A stretch of 64,000 nt of DNA from Capnocytophaga sputigena. Its GTDB lineage: Bacteria; Bacteroidota; Bacteroidia; Flavobacteriales; Flavobacteriaceae. The position numbers were made by a program, and so were the translations under genes. Below, in pieces: positions 34,585 through 43,318 of this stretch. Location of the stretch: positions 310,001-374,000 of the forward strand of contig NZ_UAVP01000007.1 of NCBI RefSeq assembly GCF_900446695.1, read 5' to 3'. The stretch's first letter is position 1, and every line of letters starts with the position of its first letter. Below the pieces are notes generated by a model, which saw nothing but the letters and a program-made list of their open reading frames with translations, did not search any database and was not told the DNA's origin.

Positions 34585-36159
34585 ATGAATGAATCTGAAA
34601 ATATAATAGTTCCTGAAATTACACCTCAATACCAGCGTTTTACTCAGCAACAGACGAGTATTGAACGCGGTAAACTCCCACCGCAAAACCTCAATGCCGA
34701 AGAAGTAGTACTCGGCGCTATGCTCATTGATAAACGCGGTGTTGACAATGCTATCGATATGCTTAGCCCTGATGTGTTCTACAAAAAACAACATCAATTA
34801 ATTTATCAAGCTATCTTTGAACTTTTCAACCAGTCGTTACCTATCGACCTTATCACGGTTTCTGAACAATTGCGCAAAGATGGCAACTTAGAAGCTGCAG
34901 GAGGAGAACTCTATCTTATCAACCTCACTCAGCGCGTATCGTCGTCTGCCAATGTGGAGTTCCACTCCCAATTGATTTTGCAGACGTTTATCAAACGCCG
35001 ATTGATAGAACTTTCGTCTGAAATTATAGAAGATGCTTACGATGAAACTACCGATACTTTTGTGCTGCTCGACCAAGCGGAACAAAAACTCTATGAGGTT
35101 ACCCAAAACAACCTAAAACGCTCTACTGAAACAGCAGGTGATTTGGTGTATAAAGCGGTAAAGAAAATCGAAGAATTGTCTAATAAAACAGATGGATTTA
35201 GTGGAGTGCCATCAGGCTTTACAAAATTAGATGAACTCACTTCGGGGTGGCAAGCGAGTGACCTTATTATTGTGGCAGCGCGCCCTGGTATGGGGAAAAC
35301 AGCCCTCACGCTCTCTATGGCACGCAATATTGCTGTAGGGCAAAAAATACCGGTGGCTTTCTTCTCTTTGGAAATGTCGTCAGTACAGCTTATTACTCGT
35401 TTAATCTCCTCAGAAACAGGACTTTCCTCCGAAAAACTTCGTACTGGTAAACTGGAAGCTTACGAATGGGATGTGCTCAACAACCGCGTGAAAGACCTCG
35501 AAAAAGCACCACTTTTTATAGATGATACGCCTTCTATTTCTATTTTCGACCTTCGAGCTAAAGCACGCCGACTTTCCTCACAGTATGGCATTCAGCTAAT
35601 TGTAATTGATTATTTGCAGCTGATGACTGCCGGAGGTAGCAAAGGAGCTGGTAATCGTGAGCAGGAAATTTCTACCATTTCGCGTAACCTTAAGGCACTT
35701 GCCAAAGAGCTCAATATACCGGTAATTGCACTTTCTCAATTGTCGCGTAACGTAGAGGCACGCCCTGGTCACAAACGTCCTCAACTATCCGATTTGCGTG
35801 AATCAGGAGCGATTGAGCAAGATGCTGATATTGTATCGTTTATTTATCGTCCTGAGTATTACAAAATAATGGAGTGGGACGACGAAGCTCAAACGCCTAC
35901 GGCCGGACAAGCCGAATTTATCGTAGCAAAACACCGTAATGGGGGCTTAGACAATATACGTTTGAAGTTTGAAGGACATTTAGGTAGATTTGCAAATTTA
36001 GATGAATATAGCAGTGGAGGTTTCTTATCGGCAGTACCTCAAGAGTTTACTTCTAAAATGAACCAAAATGTAGCTTTTGATGCCGTGCCAATGGCAAATC
36101 CTGCTCAGGCTTTTGGTGCTCCTTCCACCACCTCACCCGAGGGCGATATACCTTACTAA
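34585..36159 (+). CDS. dnaB: replicative DNA helicase
   Basis: Hexameric helicase that unwinds the parental duplex ahead of the replication fork. It is 524 aa from ATG 34585. The N-terminal primase-interaction domain starts PPQNLNAEEVVLGAMLID. The RecA-like domain has Walker A ARPGMGKTAL, VAFFSLEMSS, Walker B LIVIDYLQLM and the tail motif PVIALSQLSRNVEAR, then DLRESGAIEQDADIV. The frame can be read five codons further to a TTG, but this lies in the promoter-like motif. Its end overlaps the convergent neighbour by 4 nt. Confidence 0.97.
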   Translation: MNESENIIVPEITPQYQRFTQQQTSIERGKLPPQNLNAEEVVLGAMLIDKRGVDNAIDMLSPDVFYKKQHQLIYQAIFELFNQSLPIDLITVSEQLRKDGNLEAAGGELYLINLTQRVSSSANVEFHSQLILQTFIKRRLIELSSEIIEDAYDETTDTFVLLDQAEQKLYEVTQNNLKRSTETAGDLVYKAVKKIEELSNKTDGFSGVPSGFTKLDELTSGWQASDLIIVAARPGMGKTALTLSMARNIAVGQKIPVAFFSLEMSSVQLITRLISSETGLSSEKLRTGKLEAYEWDVLNNRVKDLEKAPLFIDDTPSISIFDLRAKARRLSSQYGIQLIVIDYLQLMTAGGSKGAGNREQEISTISRNLKALAKELNIPVIALSQLSRNVEARPGHKRPQLSDLRESGAIEQDADIVSFIYRPEYYKIMEWDDEAQTPTAGQAEFIVAKHRNGGLDNIRLKFEGHLGRFANLDEYSSGGFLSAVPQEFTSKMNQNVAFDAVPMANPAQAFGAPSTTSPEGDIPY

Positions 36160-37844
36160 AAATACTCTTGGAGCGTGTGAATATCCAAGAAACCTTTTTT
36201 GCCATTCTTCTCTATTGCATAAAATGATGTTGAGAGAGGAATGGCTTTGTCATATTGGGTTGAGGTTTGCAGGTAGAATCCTATCTTGCCGTCCTTGTAT
36301 AAGTAGATCACATCGTTTTCTTTCTGCTCAATTTTATCGAATACAAAAGGCAATAACTGTTTGCCTTTCATATATTTTATAACAGTAGGGAGCATCCCAA
36401 GTATAAAGACGGAGCTTCCTTCTTTGTCTTTAAAAAAGAAATTGTTGTAGAGATTTTGTATTTCTTCATCTGTATAGTTTGTAGCTTTTGAATAATCGTA
36501 GTAAAAAAGACCTACTTTTCCCTTGCGTTTTACACTGACTAAGTGCGGGAATAAACGCGTTCTTTGCTCTTCTTTTTTATCCCAACTTAAGTAGCTTCTC
36601 TCGTAATAGTCTCTTGCATTTATAAAAGCGATTTCCTCTTCAGCATTGCGGTCTATGAGGCGGTATCTCTCGTCAGCTACTTCACTGTCACTTATCAGAG
36701 GAGTATCTTTAAAATCTATATAATGAGTAATGTTTTTCTCAATCGTATCTTTATTGAGGCGATACACTTCCTCGCGAAAACTGAGCCCACAATAACCTCT
36801 ATAAGCTTTTGGTAATTTTGCAACTTTCTGTCCATCCATATCGTATAGTTCTACTCCTTTTTCAGTAAGAGCTTCTATACCTATGTTGTATAAATACGCT
36901 ACTTTTACCCCTTTGAATTTGATAGGTTGATGCTGGTAATTATAAAACTCTAAAGAATTTTTATTCTTGCCAATGACTCCGTATTCATTGTAGTAAATGG
37001 TGTCATAGGATTTAGGTAACACTTTGTGGTTAAAGCGATTTACCAACTCATATTGTTTTCCTTGGGGTCGAAGTGTTAAAAACTCATTTACATTCCAATA
37101 GTTTATCCATTTGGTATAACGCATCTCTATAGGAGGCAGTTCTTCCATTTTGCTAATGTTTTCTTGCCAACTATAGCGATCTAATGCTGCAATTGTATTT
37201 TTTTCTTTTGGAGGAAAATAAATTTTTGAGATATAAGGAATGTTATCTCTGCCTTTTAAGTCGGAGAGTAAGAAAAGGTATCTTCCTTTACCTGCATCTA
37301 AAACGAAATAAGCATAATATTGAAATTCGTAAGATTCCCATCGCGGTAGTGTGTCTTTAACAATATGAGACCACCCCTCCTTGTCTTCAAGGATAAGTCT
37401 CTCACCCTTATATGCTTTGGTTTCAAATTCTAATTTTCTTTCGCTGGCTACCGAAGAATTGAGCAAACTAAAGCAATGTGTCTTCTGCTTTTTTAGCATC
37501 ACAGTAGGGTTACCAAAGTTTTTGCCAATCATTTCATCAAGTATAGTAGGTCGCACATCTTTCATTTCAATAAAAGCGTCTTTTCGCAAGTGTAAATCAT
37601 TGTAGCTAAGTTCTTTGTCATCCATTTTCCAATAAGGAGTATAGGCATAGAAAGTACTATCGGGCAAGGATTCCCTGCGAAAGTTGAGTAGCATAGCCAC
37701 ATAGCTACCGTTCTTCTTTTGATGATAAAAATGAAATTCTTTATCGATAACTGCTATGAGCGAAATTTCTTTAGAAGGAAGAATAAATTGCGCTTGTAAG
37801 GGCAATATCCCACACAAAACGCATAAAATTAGTGCTTTCATCAT
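36156..37844 (-). CDS. secreted WG-repeat-like protein of unknown function
   Basis: A 562-aa protein with a signal peptide (MMKALILCVLCGILPLQA, cut near QAQ). The body has widely spaced WG-like units of the form (K-G-K-V/I-G-F/L) seen in VKRKGKVGLFYYD, YKDGKIGFYL and IEKNGKKGFLDI, plus EYGVIGKNKNSLEFY. WG-repeat proteins are common in this phylum and lack a known biochemical role. Both ATG codons at 37844 and 37841 are possible starts. The neighbour on the other strand starts 50 nt away, divergently. Confidence 0.75.
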   Translation of the reverse strand: MMKALILCVLCGILPLQAQFILPSKEISLIAVIDKEFHFYHQKKNGSYVAMLLNFRRESLPDSTFYAYTPYWKMDDKELSYNDLHLRKDAFIEMKDVRPTILDEMIGKNFGNPTVMLKKQKTHCFSLLNSSVASERKLEFETKAYKGERLILEDKEGWSHIVKDTLPRWESYEFQYYAYFVLDAGKGRYLFLLSDLKGRDNIPYISKIYFPPKEKNTIAALDRYSWQENISKMEELPPIEMRYTKWINYWNVNEFLTLRPQGKQYELVNRFNHKVLPKSYDTIYYNEYGVIGKNKNSLEFYNYQHQPIKFKGVKVAYLYNIGIEALTEKGVELYDMDGQKVAKLPKAYRGYCGLSFREEVYRLNKDTIEKNITHYIDFKDTPLISDSEVADERYRLIDRNAEEEIAFINARDYYERSYLSWDKKEEQRTRLFPHLVSVKRKGKVGLFYYDYSKATNYTDEEIQNLYNNFFFKDKEGSSVFILGMLPTVIKYMKGKQLLPFVFDKIEQKENDVIYLYKDGKIGFYLQTSTQYDKAIPLSTSFYAIEKNGKKGFLDIHTLQEYF

Positions 37845-37864
37845 ATTGAAATTAAAAAAAGTAG

Positions 37865-37872
37865 TATCTTTG
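37865..37872 (+). promoter_or_regulatory. -7 promoter element of the GH3-like gene
   Basis: TATCTTTG, 21 nt before the ATG at 37894. Confidence 0.6.
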
Positions 37873-37893
37873 CGGAGTCAAACAGACTTCATT

Positions 37894-39396
37894 ATGATCA
37901 AATCATATTTATCCAAAATATTTGCCTCTATCGTTAAAAAAAAGATAGACCGTTGGGCTAAGGCTCCAATAGACACACAACAAAAAGTATTCCAGTCACT
38001 TATAGAACAAGCTAAAAATACGGCTTTTGGGCGTGACCATCATTTTGAGGAAATCAAAACCTATCAAGATTTTGTGGTTCGCGTACCTATACGTGATTAT
38101 GAAGCCTTGCGCCCTTATATCGATAGGGTAGTGGAGGGCGAAAAAGATGTACTTTGGAAAGGAAAACCGCTCTACTTTGCCAAAACTTCGGGTACTACCA
38201 GCGGGGCGAAGTATATCCCTATTACCAAAGCCTCGATGCCCTTCCATATTCAGGCAGCACGCGATGCGATTTTGTGTTATATAAACGAAACTAAAAAAGC
38301 CGATTTTGTAGAAGGAAAGATGATTTTCTTACAAGGAAGTCCTATTTTAGGTGAAAAAAACGGTATCAAAACAGGGCGACTTTCGGGTATAGTAGCACAC
38401 TATGTACCTGCTTATTTGCAGCGCAATCGTATGCCGTCATACAAAACCAATTGCATAGAAGATTGGGAAACCAAAGTAGAAGCTATTGTTACTGAAACTT
38501 TTTCTAAAAAAATGACCCTCATCAGCGGGATTCCTTCGTGGGTGCTGATGTACTTCGAGCGATTGTACACGCGTTCAGGTATCAAGATAGGAAAATTGTT
38601 TCCTAATTTCAATTTATTTATTTATGGAGGCGTGAATTTTGAGCCTTATCGCCAACAGTTTGAGCATCTTATTGGTCGCAAAGTGGATAGCATAGAACTC
38701 TATCCTGCCAGCGAGGGATTCTTTGCCTATCAAGATAGCCAGAAAGAGAAGGGAATGCTCTTATTGCTCAATTCAGGTATTTTCTACGAGTTTGTAGAAG
38801 CCGATACTTTCTTCAGCGATGTGCCCAAACGAGTGGCTTTGCAGGATGTACAACTGGGGGTAAATTATGCGCTTATTATATCTACCAATGCCGGACTTTG
38901 GGGTTATAACATAGGCGACACCGTGCAATTTACCTCATTAGTGCCTTACCGTATAGTAGTTACGGGGCGCATCAAACATTTTATTTCGGCTTTTGGCGAA
39001 CACGTGATTGGCAAAGAAGTGGAAGAGGCAATGCGTGAGGGCTTAGAGGCTACGGGAGCGCGTATTACAGAATTTACGGTTGCCCCTCAGGTGAATCCGG
39101 CAGGAGGTGAATTGCCTTATCACGAATGGTTTGTAGAATTTGAGCAAAAACCTACTGATATGAAACGTTTTGCCCAAGTGATAGATGAGGCATTGCAAAA
39201 ACAGAATATGTACTATTACGACCTTATACAAGGAAAAGTACTCCAACCGCTCAAAATTACTGAAGTCTCCGAAGGTGGTTTTGCCTCTTATATGAAGTCA
39301 CAAGGCAAACTCGGTGGACAGAACAAAATACAACGATTAGCAAACGATAGAAGCGTGGTGGAGCGATTAGTTGTTAGTAGTCCGGTTAGGCATTAG
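37894..39396 (+). CDS. GH3 auxin-responsive-promoter family protein (acyl-adenylate-forming)
   Basis: A 500-aa cytoplasmic enzyme of the GH3/JAR1 fold, related to acyl-CoA synthetase-type adenylating enzymes that couple carboxylic acids to amines. Key stretches: YFAKTSGTTSGAKYIPIT (the P-loop-like ATP site), LISGIPSWVLMYF, LYPASEGFFAYQ and the hinge region VVTGRIKHFISAFGEHV. Bacterial members have no settled substrate. The frame extends 46 codons upstream, but that part lies before a promoter, so ATG 37894 is taken. No obvious functional link with neighbours. Confidence 0.88.
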   Translation: MIKSYLSKIFASIVKKKIDRWAKAPIDTQQKVFQSLIEQAKNTAFGRDHHFEEIKTYQDFVVRVPIRDYEALRPYIDRVVEGEKDVLWKGKPLYFAKTSGTTSGAKYIPITKASMPFHIQAARDAILCYINETKKADFVEGKMIFLQGSPILGEKNGIKTGRLSGIVAHYVPAYLQRNRMPSYKTNCIEDWETKVEAIVTETFSKKMTLISGIPSWVLMYFERLYTRSGIKIGKLFPNFNLFIYGGVNFEPYRQQFEHLIGRKVDSIELYPASEGFFAYQDSQKEKGMLLLLNSGIFYEFVEADTFFSDVPKRVALQDVQLGVNYALIISTNAGLWGYNIGDTVQFTSLVPYRIVVTGRIKHFISAFGEHVIGKEVEEAMREGLEATGARITEFTVAPQVNPAGGELPYHEWFVEFEQKPTDMKRFAQVIDEALQKQNMYYYDLIQGKVLQPLKITEVSEGGFASYMKSQGKLGGQNKIQRLANDRSVVERLVVSSPVRH

Positions 39397-39460
39397 AGGC
39401 TAATGGCTGTAACGATATGAGCTATGGATGAAAACCACAAGGTTACAAATAGAAGCAAGT

Positions 39461-39928
39461 TTAATCTTCCAAACTAAATTTGATAGGGCATCGAAAACGC
39501 ACCGCTATTGGCTTACCACGTTGGAGAGCGGGAATGAAACAAGGTAAACTTTCAATTAGGAATTTAGCTTCTGCTTTGAGGTCTTTATCAGTGCCAATAA
39601 CTTCAAGTACTTTTACGGTACCATTTTTCCTGATAGCAAACTCTACTACCACCTTCTCTTGTATTCCTTTCCTTAAAGCTCTTTTAGGATAGCGAAGATG
39701 AGTGATAATATGTTCGTTGAGATGTTGCTTGAAACAATGTTCTTGTTCGTTTTTATCTACATCCTTACAAGCCTCAAACATAGGTTTTTGCTCTATAATA
39801 GCAAAAGGAATGTCGTATATACCTTCATCTTCATCTTCTTGTGTATAGCTATTGGCTGTGATAGAATTAGAGCTTTTACAAGCTATTATCAGTACTGCCA
39901 TTACAAATAAAAGTGCAATTTTTTTCAT
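39461..39928 (-). CDS. TonB C-terminal-domain lipoprotein (mini-TonB A)
   Basis: A 155-aa protein made of a lipoprotein signal (LIIACKSS), a short acidic linker and a TonB C-terminal domain. The conserved Cys pair lies in FEACKDV and HCFKQHL; the domain core is YPKRALRKGIQEKVVVEF and ends GKPIAVRFRCPIKFSL. It has no membrane anchor that would contact ExbB/ExbD. It has its own promoter and stands 100 nt apart from the five-gene run upstream. Lipid anchoring sets it apart from the other mini-TonBs. Confidence 0.85.
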   Translation of the reverse strand: MKKIALLFVMAVLIIACKSSNSITANSYTQEDEDEGIYDIPFAIIEQKPMFEACKDVDKNEQEHCFKQHLNEHIITHLRYPKRALRKGIQEKVVVEFAIRKNGTVKVLEVIGTDKDLKAEAKFLIESLPCFIPALQRGKPIAVRFRCPIKFSLED

Positions 39929-39947
39929 AAATATAAATTTAAAGAAG

Positions 39948-39955
39948 CAAAGATA
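39948..39955 (-). promoter_or_regulatory. -7 promoter element of mini-TonB A
   Basis: Reads TATCTTTG on the minus strand, 20 nt before the start at 39928. Confidence 0.6.
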
Positions 39956-40029
39956 GGAATGATTGGCTAATTAGCAATTACCAAATTAGTTAATTCTATT
40001 GACGATGTGTTTCTTGTAGCTGTCTTTTA

Positions 40030-40572
40030 TTATTGAATGACAAAATTAATAGGGTAAGCAAAAGTTGCTGTTATGGGCTTTCCTTTTATTTTTCCTACAG
40101 TAAAATGGGGTAATGCTTCAATAATGCGTTTGGCTTCGCGCTTCAAACTTTCATCTTTACCGCGTGTAGCGAGCACTGTTACAGAGCCATTAGTATTGAT
40201 ACAGAATTGTACAATAACCCTTCCTTGTGTCATTTCACAAGCAGTCTCTTGAGGTACAATCTTACGTATATATGTATTTACGTGTTTGTCTAACTGCTTT
40301 TTAAAGCACTCCAATTGTTGTACCTCTGGAATATCTTCACACTCCTTAAATCGCGGTTTTTCCTCTACCCAATGATAAGGAATCGTGTCATTTTCTTCTA
40401 TTTCAGTAGGAGCACTATAATAAGTATTATCATTGTATTTAGGTAAAGTACACGTTTGTATATCTACCTTCAATATTGGTAGTGGAGTAGCCTTGTTCTT
40501 TTTCTTTTGTCCATAACTATTACCTATTTCCATCAGTAAAAGTACTAAAAATATAAAGATACTATTTCGCAT
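40030..40572 (-). CDS. secreted TonB C-terminal-domain protein (mini-TonB B)
   Basis: A 180-aa protein from ATG 40572: signal peptide MRNSIFIFLVLLLMEIG (cut after SYGQ), a basic then mixed 50-residue linker, and a TonB C-terminal domain with the Cys pair FKECEDI / ECFKKQL and the core GRVIVQFCINTNGSV. The frame extends 32 codons upstream, but this would overlap mini-TonB C and lacks a signal sequence. It is the last gene of a five-gene run. Confidence 0.82.
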   Translation of the reverse strand: MRNSIFIFLVLLLMEIGNSYGQKKKNKATPLPILKVDIQTCTLPKYNDNTYYSAPTEIEENDTIPYHWVEEKPRFKECEDIPEVQQLECFKKQLDKHVNTYIRKIVPQETACEMTQGRVIVQFCINTNGSVTVLATRGKDESLKREAKRIIEALPHFTVGKIKGKPITATFAYPINFVIQ

Positions 40573-40586
40573 AATATAAAAAATCG

Positions 40587-41042
40587 TTAGTGTTGAACTA
40601 TAAACTTCACAGGATAACCAAAAGTTACAGCTACGGGTTTTCCATTTTGTTGACCAGGAATAAGACACGGTAAACTTTCGATAATGCGTTTAGCTTCTTC
40701 TTCAAATACTTTAGGTAATCCAAAACTATTTACTCTCAATACTTTTGAAAAACCATCAGTACCTATACAAAAACTTACAAGCACTCTACCTTGCCCGCAA
40801 AATTCTATAGGGTAGCACAAATGTGTTGCGATATGTTTGTCAAGCTGTTGTTTAAAACAAAGAAGTTGTTCATTGTTAGCTAAGTTTTCGCATTCTTTAA
40901 ATATTGGCTTTTTTTCTACTATCCCATAAGGAATCGTATCAAGATTTGATACATCTGAAGCTATTGGTTCTCCACAACGTGCTTGTGAGTAACTTGTTAA
41001 AGTTACAAAAAAGAATATTATAAAGGTAATTATTGCTTTCAT
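40587..41042 (-). CDS. secreted TonB C-terminal-domain protein (mini-TonB C)
   Basis: A 151-aa protein with a signal peptide (MKAIITFIIFFFVTLTSYSQ) and a TonB C-terminal domain: IFKECENL / LCFKQQL Cys pair, GQGRVLVSFCIGTDG core, ending GKPVAVTFGYPVKFIV. It has additional Cys residues (ARCGEP, LCYPIEFCG). It lies 15 nt after the previous gene of the run. Confidence 0.84.
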   Translation of the reverse strand: MKAIITFIIFFFVTLTSYSQARCGEPIASDVSNLDTIPYGIVEKKPIFKECENLANNEQLLCFKQQLDKHIATHLCYPIEFCGQGRVLVSFCIGTDGFSKVLRVNSFGLPKVFEEEAKRIIESLPCLIPGQQNGKPVAVTFGYPVKFIVQH

Positions 41043-41057
41043 TAGTATCTTTAGTTT

Positions 41058-41477
41058 TTAAAATAGCTCAAATCGTATAGGCCACAGCATTTTTACTACT
41101 ACAGGTTTCCCATTCTGTTTGGCAGGAATAAAAGGCGGAAGACTTTCAATAATAGATTGTGCGACAACTTCCCAATCTTTATCTGTACTTTTCATTTGAA
41201 GGACTTTAGTTGTGCCATCGGGATTGATACAGAAACTCACATTCACCCTTCCTTGAATAAAGCCGCAAGTCCCTTGAGAGGTGATGCTTTTGATATATTC
41301 CCTTATAATTTTATCCATCTGTTCTTTGAAACACTGGATTTCTTGAGTTTTAGCTACCTCTTTACATTCTGCGAATCTCGGTTTTTCCTCTACATTAGCA
41401 TAGAAAAGGGTATCAGTTTGCGAATAGCTGTTGTAGTAAGTAATTGCAAATAAAAGTATTAGTAATAACTTTTTCAT
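41058..41477 (-). CDS. secreted TonB C-terminal-domain protein (mini-TonB D)
   Basis: The shortest of the set, 139 aa. The signal peptide ends NSYSQ and is followed almost directly by the TonB C-terminal domain, with virtually no linker (TDTLFYANVEEKPRF). Cys pair FAECKEV / QCFKEQM; core QGRVNVSFCINPDGTT; ends NGKPVVVKMLWPIRFELF. Spacing to its neighbours is 8 and 15 nt. Confidence 0.84.
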   Translation of the reverse strand: MKKLLLILLFAITYYNSYSQTDTLFYANVEEKPRFAECKEVAKTQEIQCFKEQMDKIIREYIKSITSQGTCGFIQGRVNVSFCINPDGTTKVLQMKSTDKDWEVVAQSIIESLPPFIPAKQNGKPVVVKMLWPIRFELF

Positions 41478-41485
41478 ATTTGTTA

Positions 41486-41932
41486 TTAATCGTTTGTTAG
41501 TTTGAAATTGATAGGACAGCTAAATTTTACAGCTATAGGTTTGCCGCGCTTTTTACCAGGGATAAGTCGGGGTAAACTCTCAATAACAGATCTTGCTGCT
41601 GCTTTGAGCTCCTTGTCAGTACCTGTTATTTTGAGAATTTTGACAGTTCCATTAATTTGGACTGTAAAATCTACTACTACTCTGTCTTGTATTCCTTCTT
41701 CTAATGCTTTTTTGGGGTAGCAGAAATGCGTTTTGATATGTTTTTCTAATTGTTCTTCAAAGCATTGAAATTGTTTATCCCATCCTAAGTCTTTACAATC
41801 CACAAATAAAGGTTTTTGTTCATAAATTAAACAAAGCACACTATAATTTGTTTCTTCATCATTATCTTGCTGGGCATAACTATTCGCTATGACAGCAAAA
41901 CACAATAAGAATACAAAAGTTTTAGCTTTCAT
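41486..41932 (-). CDS. secreted TonB C-terminal-domain protein (mini-TonB E)
   Basis: A 148-aa protein with a signal peptide ending NSYAQ and a TonB C-terminal domain: LFVDCKDL / QCFEEQL, RVVVDFTVQINGTVKIL, KKRGKPIAVKFSCPINFKL. It starts one nucleotide after the end of mini-TonB F, consistent with translational coupling. Confidence 0.84.
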   Translation of the reverse strand: MKAKTFVFLLCFAVIANSYAQQDNDEETNYSVLCLIYEQKPLFVDCKDLGWDKQFQCFEEQLEKHIKTHFCYPKKALEEGIQDRVVVDFTVQINGTVKILKITGTDKELKAAARSVIESLPRLIPGKKRGKPIAVKFSCPINFKLTND

Positions 41933-41933
41933 T

Positions 41934-42395
41934 TTAGTTACTCAATTTGAAATTGATAGGATAATTAAAGGTTACTGGCACAGGTTTTCCGCCTTGTTTG
42001 CCTGGAATAAAAGTAGGTAGTTTTTCAAAAATCTCTTTGGCAGCAACTTCTAAGAGTTTGCTAATTCCACGAACATCCCTAATGGTTACAGAGCCATTAG
42101 AGTTAATTTGAAAACTTACATTTACCCTGCCTTGTATACCTTTGTCAAGCGCTTCTTTAGGGTAATAGAAATACCTAATTATGTGTTTGTTGAGCTGTTC
42201 TTTAAAACACTCTGTTTCTTTTTCTTTGGGAACATCTTCACAAGCCATAAATTTAGGTTTTTCTTCTACTAATAGAAAAGGAATAGGGTCTTCTTTTTCT
42301 TGCACTCCTTTAGCATTAAAATGGCGACTTACTATTTGTGCATAGCTATAACCTACAAAAAGAAATGTAAATAGTATGAATATCTTTGTTTTCAT
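41934..42395 (-). CDS. secreted TonB C-terminal-domain protein (mini-TonB F)
   Basis: A 153-aa protein, first gene of the five-gene run behind the second full tonB. Signal peptide MKTKIFILFTFLFVGYSYAQ; Cys pair FMACEDV / ECFKEQL; core KGIQGRVNVSFQINSNG; ends GKPVPVTFNYPINFKL. No promoter motif is seen in the 80-nt spacer, only the hairpin at 42421-42463, so expression probably depends on read-through. Confidence 0.85.
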   Translation of the reverse strand: MKTKIFILFTFLFVGYSYAQIVSRHFNAKGVQEKEDPIPFLLVEEKPKFMACEDVPKEKETECFKEQLNKHIIRYFYYPKEALDKGIQGRVNVSFQINSNGSVTIRDVRGISKLLEVAAKEIFEKLPTFIPGKQGGKPVPVTFNYPINFKLSN

Positions 42396-42420
42396 TGGGT
42401 TTAAAATTGTTTATAAAAAT

Positions 42421-42463
42421 AGTCGTTAGTAATTGGTTGTTAAACAACACAATACTAACGACT
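42421..42463 (-). terminator. strong hairpin between tonB 2 and its mini-TonB run
   Basis: AGTCGTTAGT pairs with ACTAACGACT, with further inner pairing (GTTGTT / AACAAC). On the minus strand T residues follow. It is placed directly after the full tonB. Confidence 0.75.
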
Positions 42464-42475
42464 AAGGTTTAAAAA

Positions 42476-43198
42476 TTAATGACTTAATTTGAAATTGATA
42501 GGATAAGCAAAAGTTACAGCAGTAGGTTTGTCGCGCTGTTTGCCAGGAATCAGTTTAGGAATAGAACTGATGATGCGTTTTGCTTCGTCCTCTAATATTC
42601 TATCGGTACCACGCACACCCAAAATACTGATAGAGCCATCGGTATTGATGCGGAAACTCACATTCACACGTCCTTCAATGCCCATATCAAGAGCAGCTTG
42701 TGGATATCTGAAGTTGTTTTTCACGTGTTTGTCTAAGTGTTCTTTAAAACAACTCATTTGCTCACTTCTAGGTACATTTTTACATTCTTGGAAAAGAGGT
42801 TTGTCTTCAATTACTGCAAAAGGTACTACTATTTCTGGATTTTCATCTTCTACCACTGGGATACTTTCAGGTGGCGCAGGGGGAGTAGGATCACTAGGGT
42901 CAGTACTCCCGATAGGCACTTCATCCACAGGATCGGTACCGTGAACTACTTCTATTTCCTGAACAAGCTGTGGTGGAGGGGCTTGTTGAGGCATTTCGGG
43001 GGTAGGCAATTCGATGATAGGGTCTGGTTCTTCACAAACTACTATTTTATCATCTATATAATAATTCGGGTTGCCTTCATTATAAGTTTTTGCCTCAAAT
43101 CCCCATAAGGTAAACCCAGAGATAGCGGCAAAACCAATTGCAAAGAACAACCCACTTTGTTTAGCCAAATCGGCTTTAGGGTTCTTTTTGAGTTGCAT
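42476..43198 (-). CDS. energy transducer TonB (second copy)
   Basis: Complete TonB, 240 aa: cytoplasmic MQLKKNPKADLAKQSG, one membrane anchor (about residues 14-33, LFFAIGFAAISGFTLWGF), a Pro/Glu-rich periplasmic linker (residues 55-125, PTPEMPQQAPPPQLVQEI), and the C-terminal domain with Cys pair FQECKNV / SCFKEHL and core GIEGRVNVSFRINTDGS, ending TAVTFAYPINFKL. It couples the proton gradient to outer-membrane receptors. Its N-terminus and even its upstream sequence (ttgcataatgatttttcttt) nearly match those of the other tonB, showing duplication. Confidence 0.93.
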   Translation of the reverse strand: MQLKKNPKADLAKQSGLFFAIGFAAISGFTLWGFEAKTYNEGNPNYYIDDKIVVCEEPDPIIELPTPEMPQQAPPPQLVQEIEVVHGTDPVDEVPIGSTDPSDPTPPAPPESIPVVEDENPEIVVPFAVIEDKPLFQECKNVPRSEQMSCFKEHLDKHVKNNFRYPQAALDMGIEGRVNVSFRINTDGSISILGVRGTDRILEDEAKRIISSIPKLIPGKQRDKPTAVTFAYPINFKLSH

Positions 43199-43318
43199 AA
43201 TGATTTTTCTTTAAAAGGTTATTAAAATACTATCAACAAAGGTTTAAAAAGCTTTCTAACTGTTTGTTATAAGCTGTAATTCAACAAGTGTGCCAAAGTA
43301 TAAGAGGGTTAAAAATTA

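Noticed and set aside
40572-40668. N-terminal extension of mini-TonB B
   Set aside because: It would overlap the end of mini-TonB C and hide the signal peptide that begins at ATG 40572.
42528-43108. Plus-strand open frames opposite the second tonB
   Set aside because: They mirror the codon structure of tonB; the minus-strand protein has full domain support.
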